A stretch of 9,815 nucleotides of DNA from Nitrososphaeraceae archaeon (GTDB lineage: Archaea > Thermoproteota > Nitrososphaeria > Nitrososphaerales > Nitrososphaeraceae). The translations under genes were made by a program, and so were the position numbers. The stretch lies in the NCBI GenBank assembly GCA_029240395.1, contig JAREAJ010000026.1, positions 1 through 9,815 on the forward strand. The letters run 5' to 3'. Below are positions 1 through 6,298 of the stretch, one piece after another; position 1 is the stretch's first letter; each line of letters opens with the position of its first letter. The notes beneath the pieces were generated by a model. The model worked only from the letters and a program-made list of their open reading frames with translations. It made no database searches and had not been told where the DNA came from.

Positions 1-780
1 AATCTTAATTGCACGTCAGCCAGTGTGATTGAATTTGGAAGCGGTAGTTCATTGAAAACAAGATTGCTTCTTAGGCAGTTTTTGAAACAAGGAATTTCTG
101 TCGTATATTTTCCAATAGACATCTCCCAAACAGCTCTTATTTCTAGTGTACAAAAAATCTCTTTGGAATTCAAAAACTTGGGTGTTATAGCTATTTCATC
201 CGATTATCTTGGAGGACTAGACAAGATTTCCAACCTGATTGATGCAAGCAATAGCATCCCAAAGAAAAAGGTGATGTTTTTTCTAGGTTCGAGCATCGGA
301 AACTTTGAACCAAATGAGACTGAATCCTTCCTCACATCCATCAGGTCCACTATGAGAACGGAAACCCAAGATAATTTATTCATCAGCTTCGACCTAGAAA
401 AAGACATAGAAATGTTGGAAGCAGCCTACAATGATAATGCAGGTAAGACATCAAAATTCAACTTAAATTTGCTAAGGCGTATTAACAAAGATCTAGGGGG
501 AACGTTTAGAATCAGAAACTTTTTCCATTATGCAGCGTACAATAGGAAGAATAAGAGAATAGAAATGTTTATCGTATCCAAGTGTGATCAAGAAATTTAT
601 ATAAAAGATTTGGATGAGACCGTTAGCTTGAAAAGAGGTGAGATGATTCATAGCGAGAATTCATACAAGTACTCTATAAGCCAAATCAAACGGTTGGCAG
701 AAAAATCTGGTTTCCTCGTGAAGAAAAACTATATGGATAGCAATAGGTGGTTTGACCTAGTCTCGCTGGTCCCAACATAG
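1..780 (+). CDS. egtD: EgtD-like L-histidine N-alpha-methyltransferase, 5' partial
   Basis: SAM-dependent methyltransferase of the EgtD family (PF10017), which trimethylates histidine to hercynine, the first step of ergothioneine synthesis. Frame 1 is open from the first base, so the gene starts upstream; about 259 of the usual ~320 residues are visible. Seen in order: SAM-binding motif I, IEFGSGSSLKTRLLL (from base 28); YFPIDIS, the next SAM-contact strand; FFLGSSIGNF, a family hallmark; FDLEKD...LEAAYNDNAG; FN-N-LRRIN; and near the C-terminus E (655-657) and S (661-663) in SENS, which match the E-x-S pair that contacts the substrate imidazole in mycobacterial EgtD. The missing N-terminus carries part of the substrate pocket, so the amino acid used cannot be settled; related enzymes act on other substrates. 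An EgtB-type sulfoxide synthase upstream would support ergothioneine. Confidence 0.85.
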   Translation, partial: NLNCTSASVIEFGSGSSLKTRLLLRQFLKQGISVVYFPIDISQTALISSVQKISLEFKNLGVIAISSDYLGGLDKISNLIDASNSIPKKKVMFFLGSSIGNFEPNETESFLTSIRSTMRTETQDNLFISFDLEKDIEMLEAAYNDNAGKTSKFNLNLLRRINKDLGGTFRIRNFFHYAAYNRKNKRIEMFIVSKCDQEIYIKDLDETVSLKRGEMIHSENSYKYSISQIKRLAEKSGFLVKKNYMDSNRWFDLVSLVPT

Positions 781-977
781 CATTGCTACCAGAGATAATC
801 ACACGAAGATGGTGAAAAATTTTATTTGCAATTGGAATACAAGCTTGCAGGGGATATTTTTGGAGCTGAGATCAGTGTCACAAGAAATGCCGAATGACTT
901 GGTGTCAAATATAAGACAATAAGTCAATCTTTTGGGAGATCGCTGTCCAGTCAACCAACAAAACTTTGGGATTGATA

Positions 978-1190
978 CTAGGCTGTCCGATTAGCCCAGC
1001 ATACTATGGTAAAGGTACTAATAGCAGAACCCACCACACCAGCAATTAGGGCTCCGATCATTGATTGGCTCAAATAGTTTGGCAGTGCATGTGAAAACCA
1101 ATCTGTCAATCCAGGAAGTACTGAATATCCTAAGAATCCTATCCCAAATCCTAACATCCAGATTAAGAAGATAGCCAACTTTCTAGACAT
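978..1190 (-). CDS. small two-helix membrane protein, function unknown
   Basis: A 70-residue ORF I do not recognise. It has a basic start (MSRK), a hydrophobic helix at about residues 5-25, a short polar loop (TDWFSHALPN), and a second Gly/Ala/Ser-rich helix at about 43-65 ending in a short polar tail. This suggests a hairpin membrane protein with both ends on the same side. The ATG is preceded by AGAGG (minus strand, plus coordinates 1199-1203) at 8-nt spacing, a reasonable Shine-Dalgarno site and the main reason to accept the ORF. It is convergent with the methyltransferase and divergent from the TFB gene, so it is probably its own transcript. Hydrophobic patterning and the RBS make it likelier than chance, but no homology claim is made. 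Confidence 0.5.
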   Translation of the reverse strand: MSRKLAIFLIWMLGFGIGFLGYSVLPGLTDWFSHALPNYLSQSMIGALIAGVVGSAISTFTIVCWANRTA

Positions 1191-1440
1191 ATTGTCTGCC
1201 TCTTTGTTCTAGCAAGCAAGCTCTAGTATTAGGTGCTAAATGGCGGTTGCAATGGGTCATGATGTTCTAACATTGGTTGAGGTATTAAATCCAATTGTCA
1301 AATTTTATGAATAAAAAGGGAGTCAACAACGGAGCATGAAATCTTCTATACGGCCATTCACCAATATTATCTAGATTTATTTCCTATGACAGTAAATTCT
1401 TATGACATATCCGAATAAATATAATGCTATTCTCTATCGA

Positions 1441-1457
1441 ATCAACATTATGTTGAT
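1441..1457. promoter_or_regulatory. perfect 17-bp palindrome, candidate operator
   Basis: ATCAACAT-T-ATGTTGAT has two 8-bp arms that are exact reverse complements around one central base. Such symmetry is typical of a site for a dimeric regulator. It lies about 180-200 bp before the TFB start and about 250 bp before the minus-strand membrane gene. No T-run follows, so a terminator is less likely. Confidence 0.4.
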
Positions 1458-1483
1458 AGCAGAATCCTGTGAACAGTTATGGC

Positions 1484-1558
1484 ATAAAATCACCGGGGGC
1501 CCGTCTTTTGATTGATCAATATAAGGACCGGGGACTTCACAAGGGCATAAGCCCGGGG
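1484..1558. repeat. three ATAA-N(2-5)-CCGGGG boxes
   Basis: CCGGGG occurs at 1493-1498, 1528-1533 and 1553-1558, each preceded by ATAA (1484-1487, 1521-1524, 1547-1550) at 5, 3 and 2 bases. The first and third copies share the longer word GGCATAA (1481-1487 and 1545-1550 with G1544). I saw no other CCGGGG in the window. Starts are 35 and 25 bp apart. This could be a clustered binding site or the paired strands of a folded RNA, since CCGGG can pair with the CCCGG of the third copy. Confidence 0.45.
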
Positions 1559-1574
1559 AACATCAGCTCACGAA

Positions 1575-1582
1575 TTTTTACA
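1575..1582 (+). promoter_or_regulatory. possible TATA element for the divergent TFB transcript
   Basis: TTTTTACA lies 23 bp before an ATG at 1606, the spacing of an archaeal TATA box to a leaderless start. It would give a transcript beginning near 1605 and a leader of about 30 nt before the TFB start at 1638. It is a weak match to TTTAWATA, and the surroundings are AT-rich. Confidence 0.3.
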
Positions 1583-1605
1583 ATTACTCCTGCTAATTCA
1601 TTGAT

Positions 1606-1641
1606 ATGAATCGTAGATATGAATCCTCGATGTGGACATGA
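1606..1641 (+). CDS. possible 11-codon upstream ORF overlapping the TFB start
   Basis: ATG at 1606 opens a frame reading MNRRYESSMWT and ends in TGA (1639-1641). The stop overlaps the TFB ATG at 1638 as ATGA, the classical arrangement for coupled translation. The proposed TATA element would put the transcription start at about this ATG, making it a leaderless mini-ORF. Short ORFs arise easily by chance, so this is tentative. Confidence 0.25.
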   Translation: MNRRYESSMWT

Positions 1642-2702
1642 GTATTATGACATCGGAATTTAATAGTAGATGTCCTGAATGTCAATCACTTCTGATTCAT
1701 GATCATTGTAAGGGAGAGCACATATGCCCAGGCTGCGGTTATGTGGTTATGGAGCAAGGATTAGATTATGGCCCTGAGTCCCATTCAATTGATTCTGAAG
1801 AAAAGTCAAAAAATACACGTGCTAGCGGATATACAAGTGTTTCTCTACATGATTATGGCTTAAGAACTGAGATTGGTCTTGGATCGCGGGACTATAGTGG
1901 AAAATCGATTAACCATCAGATAGCAGAACAGATGAATAGTATGCGCAAATGGCATTCAAGAATAAGGGTCGCATCTCCAAAAGAAAGAAGACTTTCAAAT
2001 GTCCTGTCCAAAATTAATGAAATTTGCTCTATAATGTCACTCTCGAAAACAGTTATGGAGACCGCGGCTATGTTATACAGAAACTATGAAACAATGAGCG
2101 AGGCAAAGGGAAAATCAATCGCTTGTATAGCAGCGGCCTCAATTTATCTAGCATGCAAAAGGTGTTCGATTGTACGATCGCTTGAGGAGATCGTAAGGGC
2201 TGAAGGTATACAGGAAAGTGACAGATCCACATTGAAACTTGCGTCGAAATACTACCGGATGATGGTGATTGAAATGGGGGTTTTCACAACGCACAATTCG
2301 TCGGATGATATCTCTACTCCAAGCATACCATCCCCTTCTCAAAGCCCTCAGCCGGTCAATCATCATACACCTATTCCCGTGAGTCTCTCAATTGATCAAT
2401 ATATCGCAAAACTTACCAATATGGCAAAAATTGATACGAAAGTAGAGAGGCTTGCAATAGATCTCGCACACAAGACTAACAGTAATCTTATAGCTGATGG
2501 CAAAGCACCAAATGGCTTAGCAGCGGCATATATTTACCTGGCTGCCTTGTTACTCGGGATCAATCTTTTGCAGATGGACATTTCTACACTTGCTGGGGTA
2601 ACAGAGGTCACAATCCGCAATAGGTGCAAGGACATTATGTCAAGCTGCAAAATAAAGGTCATAATTAAGCCAGCGGCAGGAATAACTGTTCCAGAAGTTT
2701 AA
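1638..2702 (+). CDS. tfb: transcription initiation factor B (TFIIB-type), divergent paralog
   Basis: TFB bridges TBP-bound promoter DNA and RNA polymerase. The zinc ribbon is CPEC...CPGC (Cys14, 17, 32, 35 counting from GTG 1632). The B-linker region has SVSLHDYGLRTEIG. Two cyclin-fold repeats follow, at about 120-216 (with GKSIACIAAASIYLACKR) and 253-346 (with GLAAAYIYLAALLLG), the second ending in a helix-turn-helix (LAGVTEVTIRNR). Two oddities: the usual GPEWRAF of the B-reader is here GPESHSI, and the cyclin folds are joined by a Pro/Ser/Asn/His-rich stretch of about 36 residues (217-252), far longer than usual. At ~354-356 aa it exceeds the common ~300. Possible starts are GTG 1632, ATG 1638 and ATG 1647; I take 1638. 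It is probably a specialised TFB controlling a gene subset. Confidence 0.95.
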   Translation: MSIMTSEFNSRCPECQSLLIHDHCKGEHICPGCGYVVMEQGLDYGPESHSIDSEEKSKNTRASGYTSVSLHDYGLRTEIGLGSRDYSGKSINHQIAEQMNSMRKWHSRIRVASPKERRLSNVLSKINEICSIMSLSKTVMETAAMLYRNYETMSEAKGKSIACIAAASIYLACKRCSIVRSLEEIVRAEGIQESDRSTLKLASKYYRMMVIEMGVFTTHNSSDDISTPSIPSPSQSPQPVNHHTPIPVSLSIDQYIAKLTNMAKIDTKVERLAIDLAHKTNSNLIADGKAPNGLAAAYIYLAALLLGINLLQMDISTLAGVTEVTIRNRCKDIMSSCKIKVIIKPAAGITVPEV

Positions 2703-2789
2703 GGATTCATTCTAAAGTGAGCGTGGTACTGTGCAAATATTCGGACCTATGGTCTCTTGTATTGAAATCTGAGGATCACGAAAATATTG

Positions 2790-2797
2790 TTTATATT
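2790..2797 (+). promoter_or_regulatory. TATA box of a leaderless promoter
   Basis: TTTATATT ends 23 bp before the ATG at 2821, so the box spans -31 to -24 relative to the A of ATG. That is the standard position for an archaeal leaderless transcript. No Shine-Dalgarno sequence is present between box and start (CCAATTCTACAACAATTATT), which agrees with leaderless initiation. Confidence 0.6.
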
Positions 2798-2820
2798 AAT
2801 CCAATTCTACAACAATTATT

Positions 2821-3036
2821 ATGGAGAGAATAAATGGGGAAACCATCACAGGGATAGCTCTTATCTTTTTAGCGACATTATTTATTATAGCAGGATCAGT
2901 AAATTCTGTCTGGGCGCTGCTTTTCTGGGCAGATGTTCTTATATTAGTGATCGGCATCGCATTTGTAATCCTAGGACTTTGGAGCCTAAGAAGACATCGG
3001 GGTCATACTCATTCAGAGCCCAAGAGTAAAGCGTAG
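2821..3036 (+). CDS. small two-helix membrane protein, function unknown
   Basis: A 71-residue ORF I cannot name. It has a short polar N-terminus, hydrophobic helices at about residues 9-27 and 32-55 with a brief turn between (VNSVW), and a strongly basic tail (SLRRHRGHTHSEPKSKA) that should stay in the cytoplasm by the positive-inside rule. Both ends would then be cytoplasmic. The overlapping frame at 2787-3029 is rejected: it has no hydrophobic pattern, and the TATA box is placed exactly for ATG 2821. The gene follows the TFB on the same strand after 118 bp but has its own promoter. Confidence 0.65.
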   Translation: MERINGETITGIALIFLATLFIIAGSVNSVWALLFWADVLILVIGIAFVILGLWSLRRHRGHTHSEPKSKA

Positions 3037-3476
3037 CGCCAGTTTGGGTGGGCTATTTCATATTATTAAACAAAGACCCTAGACCTCTATTGATCATGAA
3101 CACGATAACTGACAAAACTATTCCAACTATTTGTATTATTATTTCGCGGAAGTATTATATGTTAAAATACACAACGAATTATAGTTTTGAACCTGACATT
3201 CTTTTGTAAGCGTGGCAACCATTCCGATTGTCCTGGCAGTTGGCCGACGGAGTCTACGGGTGAATGTACTCATGATTGCTCTTTTGATATTGCATTGTCC
3301 CCATGTGGCTGTGAGTGTCATAATTCATAACCCGCTTGAAAAATAATGGACAGATACAACAGGACCTGATGTCGCACGAGCTTGCTAGTTGCGTCATACG
3401 AGAGCCACCCTTCGATAGCGGCTGTGTTGATTTGTAAATGGGCACAACCAAAAATAAGCATTCGTCCAAAGTAGAG
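3037..3476. other. intergenic region without a convincing gene
   Basis: About 440 bp between a plus-strand membrane gene and the end of the minus-strand CoA kinase. Two minus-strand ORFs (60 and 71 aa) are Cys/His-rich without family features and overlap each other. A plus-strand frame from GTG 3212 gives a 44-residue partly hydrophobic peptide (contains LMIALLIL), but no RBS or TATA box is in place. No tRNA T-arm or strong hairpin was found. It may hold the 3' ends of both flanking transcripts. Confidence 0.4.
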
Positions 3477-4024
3477 CTATCGTCTTAACTTTTGACTAAC
3501 GGGAGCTCCTATCCTACATAGCAGCTCTCGAGCTTTGCGACGAATTTTTTTGTTTATCCTAACTATGACCATACCTTCAAGGGGCTGACCATAAAGGACT
3601 ACTGATCCATTCGGTACTATGACAAATAATGGTAGCGCAAGCAAGTCCTCTTCACCGGTAACTAGTATTCTGACTGGGAAAGGCATTTTCAATGCCTCTC
3701 TGATTGTTGCAATGGCACTTCTTGATACTGATCCTGGCTTATTCGAACAATGCAGGAACGATAAATTCTTCGAATCTCCATCCTCGATAAGTGCAACTAA
3801 TTTAGATCTGCTAGTTCTTGATCTCCTTTCTTTTCCATCAATGACTGAGAGATCCGGAACTATTCCAAATAAAAGCAACCTTGCTGTTGTAGCATCGCCA
3901 ACCGTCACTAGGATGCGAGCATCTTTTGTATAACATTGAATTTTTTTTTTGTTATAGTCTTGTCATTTACAAGTTCCCCAAACGGTTCTTTAAGTAACTT
4001 ATCTAGTTCATGAGGGAGAACCAT
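3477..4024 (-). CDS. GTP-dependent dephospho-CoA kinase (DUF359), apparent frameshift
   Basis: Archaeal enzyme for the last step of CoA synthesis, phosphorylating dephospho-CoA with GTP; unrelated to bacterial CoaE. Family motifs: VGDATTARLL, GIVPDLSVIDGK, NKPGSVS, PVRILVTGEEDLLALP and GSVVLYGQP. The full family N-terminus (MVLPHELDKLLKEPFGELV) is encoded from ATG 4024, but in another frame. The frames meet at an A10 run (plus strand T10, 3941-3950): read as written, translation stops at TAG (3910-3908). One extra A, or two fewer, joins the halves as TITKKK-IQCYTKDARILVTVGD, giving 182 aa, a normal length. GTG at 3908 gives only the C-terminal 143 aa, without the N-terminal strand. ATG 4024 lies two bases after the Mrp stop, so the two are co-transcribed. 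Sequencing error, a real lesion, or slippage on the A run are all possible. Confidence 0.88.
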
Positions 4025-4026
4025 TA

Positions 4027-5133
4027 CTAATCAGCGGCTGTGGTTGAAGGAGCCAACGTCGATTCATTTGACGCTATCTGATTTGAATTTAGATCCGCTG
4101 CAATTACACTTATTCGACCTGCTACTGTCTTGGCTACTTTTCTTAGTTCCTTTGCTTGGATTGAATCTGCATCAGAAATTATAACCGGCTTACCTTTGTC
4201 ACTTCCTTCCCTGATCTGGGGAGACAATGGAATTTCTCCAAGAAAAGGGATGCCATATTTTTCACTTATTTTTTTGCCCCCGCCCTCACCAAATATGGTT
4301 ATTTGCTCGTTGCAATGGGGGCACAGCATGTAGCTCATATTCTCTATAACCCCTACGATTGGTACATTCAGTTTGCTGAACATTCCCAAAGCCTTGACTG
4401 CCACATTCATGGCCACATCTTGAGGAGTAGTTACTATTATGATTCCAGTAACAGGAATAGTTTGAGCCATGGTTAATGGAGCATCCCCAGTCCCTGGTGG
4501 CAGGTCTATAATAAGATAATCAAGAGATCCCCACGCAACGTCTGTTAAAAATTGCTTTATGATTCCTGAAATAATAGGTCCCCTATAAATGCCAGCTTGC
4601 TGTGACTGCTCGTAAAAAAAACCCATAGAAATGACTTTAACTCCTTCAACGTTTGGCGGCTGAATCTTATTATTTATGACCTGAGGACTTGCCTCGGCTC
4701 CCATCATAAGAGGTACACTGGGTCCATAAATATCTGCATCCAAAAGCCCTACCTTCGCTCCAGTTTCAGCCAGAGCGAGTGCCAGATTTACCGCAATTGT
4801 TGTTTTGCCTACTCCTCCCTTGCCACTAGCAATTGCAATTATATTTTTTACATCGGGAATCAACTCGTCCATCGATATGGCTCGCCCTTCCATTACCCGT
4901 GCAGTAACTTTTAAATTTAAATTCTGTATCCCTATTTCTGATATCGCGGCACGGACGTCCCTCTCAATATCATCGTTAAAAGGACACGCTGGAGTGGTCA
5001 GCTCTAACGTAAAAGAGACATTTCCATCCGTAATATTGAGATCCTTAATCATGCCCATGGACACAATATCCTTATGCAGTTCTGGGTCTACGACTTTCCG
5101 TAGAGAAGAAAGGACTTGCTCAACTGTTGCCAT
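4027..5133 (-). CDS. mrp: Mrp/NBP35-type iron-sulfur carrier P-loop ATPase
   Basis: A cytosolic ATPase of the Mrp/ApbC/NBP35 family, which binds and transfers Fe-S clusters to apoproteins. Residues 1-90 are an MIP18/DUF59 domain with its conserved TPACP (Cys50). The P-loop domain follows: deviant Walker A GKGGVGKTT (104-112), LLDADIYGPS (130-139), Walker B-like LIIDLPPGTGD (207-217) and the CPHC motif (271-274) that binds the bridging cluster at the dimer interface. At 368 aa it has normal length, with a low-complexity Ser/Thr/Ala tail. It starts 55 bp after the canonical TFB stop, with its own TATA box in the gap, and runs straight into the CoA kinase. NadA, also in this window, is a plausible 4Fe-4S client; that link is inference. 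Confidence 0.96.
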   Translation of the reverse strand: MATVEQVLSSLRKVVDPELHKDIVSMGMIKDLNITDGNVSFTLELTTPACPFNDDIERDVRAAISEIGIQNLNLKVTARVMEGRAISMDELIPDVKNIIAIASGKGGVGKTTIAVNLALALAETGAKVGLLDADIYGPSVPLMMGAEASPQVINNKIQPPNVEGVKVISMGFFYEQSQQAGIYRGPIISGIIKQFLTDVAWGSLDYLIIDLPPGTGDAPLTMAQTIPVTGIIIVTTPQDVAMNVAVKALGMFSKLNVPIVGVIENMSYMLCPHCNEQITIFGEGGGKKISEKYGIPFLGEIPLSPQIREGSDKGKPVIISDADSIQAKELRKVAKTVAGRISVIAADLNSNQIASNESTLAPSTTAAD

Positions 5134-5160
5134 ACCTAATCAAAAAATTGCCTAGCAGCC

Positions 5161-5168
5161 TATTTAAA
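5161..5168 (-). promoter_or_regulatory. TATA box for mrp-CoA kinase operon
   Basis: On the minus strand TTTAAATA lies 27 bp before the Mrp ATG (5133), a near-consensus archaeal TATA box implying a start site about 3-6 nt before the ATG. It sits between the TFB stop and mrp, so mrp can be expressed independently of the TFB. Confidence 0.6.
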
Positions 5169-5188
5169 TCCTTCAGGCCCTTTTCTAT

Positions 5189-6112
5189 CTAAGGAAAGAG
5201 CCTTTTTACATCCTGGAATCTTTTCCTTAACGTTACGATACTCGTGTCACCCGCCACTGCTATCTGGGCCTGGCTTACTTTCTCTCCTTCCTTGAGACAG
5301 GCAGCGTAAAGTACTGCAACTGCCAGCGCGTTTGGATCCTTTCCATGAGAGATTGGGTTTTCTTTAATTATGCTAAGCATCTCAAGGCCCCGTCGGTACG
5401 AAAGTTCGCTTACCTTGGCCTTATTTGCTATCTTGGCGAGATAAGCATTGGAGTCAATTACGGGTAAGTGAAGTTTCATGTACCGCACCAAAAGCCTGTA
5501 GCACTTTCCGGCAAATATTGAATCGGTGTTTGCCGTATTCGCAATCTCGTCAAGGGTCCTAGGAACATTCAACTCCCTGCATGCTGCATATACCGATGCG
5601 ACCACGAGAGCACGAATCGACCTGCCTTTAATAATGCGCTTGTCAAGTGCCTTGCGATAATTGTATGCAGATTTTTCTATTAATGCATCATTTAAAAATA
5701 GCTTATCTTTTATTGTGCCAAGAATCGCAAAGGCACTTTTTAAATTCCTATGGTAACTTCTATTATTGCTAGAAATTTTGTTCCATCTCCGCATTCTCTG
5801 TACCTTGCTAAGCTGTTCTGGGCTAATTGTGGCACCGTTAGCATCTACATTAGAATATGAGATAAATGTCGAAAGTCCCATATCGTGAAAAGCGAGAGAA
5901 GTAGGCATTCCAGTTCTACTTTTACTCTCCATGTCATCATTAGAATAAACCCTCCATTCGGGCGTTAATGATTCAATATTATCATGCAAAACCATTCCGC
6001 AGGCACTGCATATCACCTCGCTGCTGTCAGCATCGTAGACAACTGCTTTGCTGTTGCATAGACTGCATTCCTCTTTTTCTAAGGATACTGTACCCTGTTC
6101 AGAATTAATCAA
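5189..6112 (-). CDS. tfb: transcription initiation factor B (TFIIB-type), canonical
   Basis: General factor that recruits RNA polymerase to TBP-bound promoters. The zinc ribbon is CSLC...CSAC (Cys16, 19, 35, 38). The B-reader motif PEWRVYS is intact at 51-57, followed by the B-linker (TSLAFHDMGLST). Cyclin repeats lie at about 121-217 (with GRSIRALVVASVYAACRE) and 222-307 (with HGKDPNALAVAVLYAA), ending in a BRE-reading helix-turn-helix (QAQIAVAGDTSIVTLRKRF). At 307 aa it has standard length with short linkers, in clear contrast to the paralog at 1638-2702. The TTG start is supported by a strong GGAGGT 8 nt upstream; no alternative ATG precedes the zinc ribbon. Nearest to a housekeeping TFB. 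Confidence 0.97.
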   Translation of the reverse strand: MINSEQGTVSLEKEECSLCNSKAVVYDADSSEVICSACGMVLHDNIESLTPEWRVYSNDDMESKSRTGMPTSLAFHDMGLSTFISYSNVDANGATISPEQLSKVQRMRRWNKISSNNRSYHRNLKSAFAILGTIKDKLFLNDALIEKSAYNYRKALDKRIIKGRSIRALVVASVYAACRELNVPRTLDEIANTANTDSIFAGKCYRLLVRYMKLHLPVIDSNAYLAKIANKAKVSELSYRRGLEMLSIIKENPISHGKDPNALAVAVLYAACLKEGEKVSQAQIAVAGDTSIVTLRKRFQDVKRLFP

Positions 6113-6120
6113 ATTGGCTT

Positions 6121-6126
6121 ACCTCC
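6121..6126 (-). promoter_or_regulatory. strong Shine-Dalgarno site fixing a TTG start
   Basis: GGAGGT on the minus strand, 8 nt before TTG 6112, is the best ribosome binding site in the window. It identifies TTG as the start of the canonical TFB and shows that its mRNA has a leader, unlike the leaderless genes nearby. Confidence 0.75.
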
Positions 6127-6151
6127 AACAAACGAGTTTGAAGCGGTTTAA

Positions 6152-6211
6152 ACACATATCTTATATCCATTAACACCATGGAATTGTATAGACCATATAA
6201 GGAATATGTGT
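6152..6211. promoter_or_regulatory. divergent promoter pair with mirrored TATA elements
   Basis: The minus strand carries ATATAAGATATGTGT (plus coordinates 6166-6152) and the plus strand ATATAAGGAATATGTGT (6195-6211): an imperfect inverted repeat with a 28-bp centre. Each arm begins with a TATA-like ATATAAG. On the minus strand this predicts a start near 6134 and a ~22-nt leader holding the GGAGGT site, a good fit for the TFB. On the plus strand it predicts a start near 6227, about 70 nt before the ribbon-helix-helix gene. A second TATA-like TTACATAA (6267-6274) is spaced for leaderless initiation at ATG 6299. Confidence 0.45.
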
Positions 6212-6298
6212 ACAAGAGAGGGAATTAGCGTGCAAATAGCTACATAGCAGCGAAGATGAACACAAATTACATAAGTCAGTTTGGCAATAGAGTGTGAT

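Larger units (their letters stand above)
1191..1631. other. long intergenic region upstream of the divergent TFB
   Basis: About 440 bp with no convincing ORF, but not featureless. It holds a perfect 17-bp palindrome (1441-1457), a 10-bp palindrome ATTGATCAAT (1511-1520), three CCGGGG boxes (1493-1558) in otherwise AT-rich DNA, a possible TATA element (1575-1582), and a direct repeat GATATGAATC (1603-1612 and 1616-1625) just before the TFB start. The GC-rich part could fold: CCGGG(1528-1532)/CCCGG(1552-1556), extended by CTT(1535-1537)/AAG(1549-1551) across a two-base bulge. It may be a structured leader, a small RNA or a cluster of protein-binding sites; the sequence alone does not decide. 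Confidence 0.5.

Noticed and set aside
809..922. 37-codon plus-strand ORF starting MVKNFICNW after the methyltransferase
   Set aside because: No ribosome site or TATA box at the right distance and no recognisable feature; length is within chance expectation.
1511..1520. 10-bp palindrome ATTGATCAAT, found again at 2391-2400
   Set aside because: The second copy lies inside the TFB coding sequence at SIDQY codons, so the recurrence is probably chance.
2787..3029. 80-aa plus-strand ORF overlapping the small membrane gene
   Set aside because: It is a shadow frame: aromatic and Ser-rich without hydrophobic segments, and its ATG precedes the TATA box start region. The frame from 2821 has two clear helices and the correct promoter spacing.
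3361..3430. Possible tRNA-like stem AGCC...GGCT near TTCGATA
   Set aside because: No acceptor stem, D-arm or proper TTCRANNC T-arm could be assembled around it.
3139..3469. Two overlapping minus-strand ORFs of 60 and 71 aa
   Set aside because: No recognised motif, no RBS or TATA box at the starts, and composition typical of random translation.
3619..3933. 104-aa plus-strand ORF opposite the CoA kinase
   Set aside because: Antisense to a gene with clear family motifs; Ser-rich shadow sequence.
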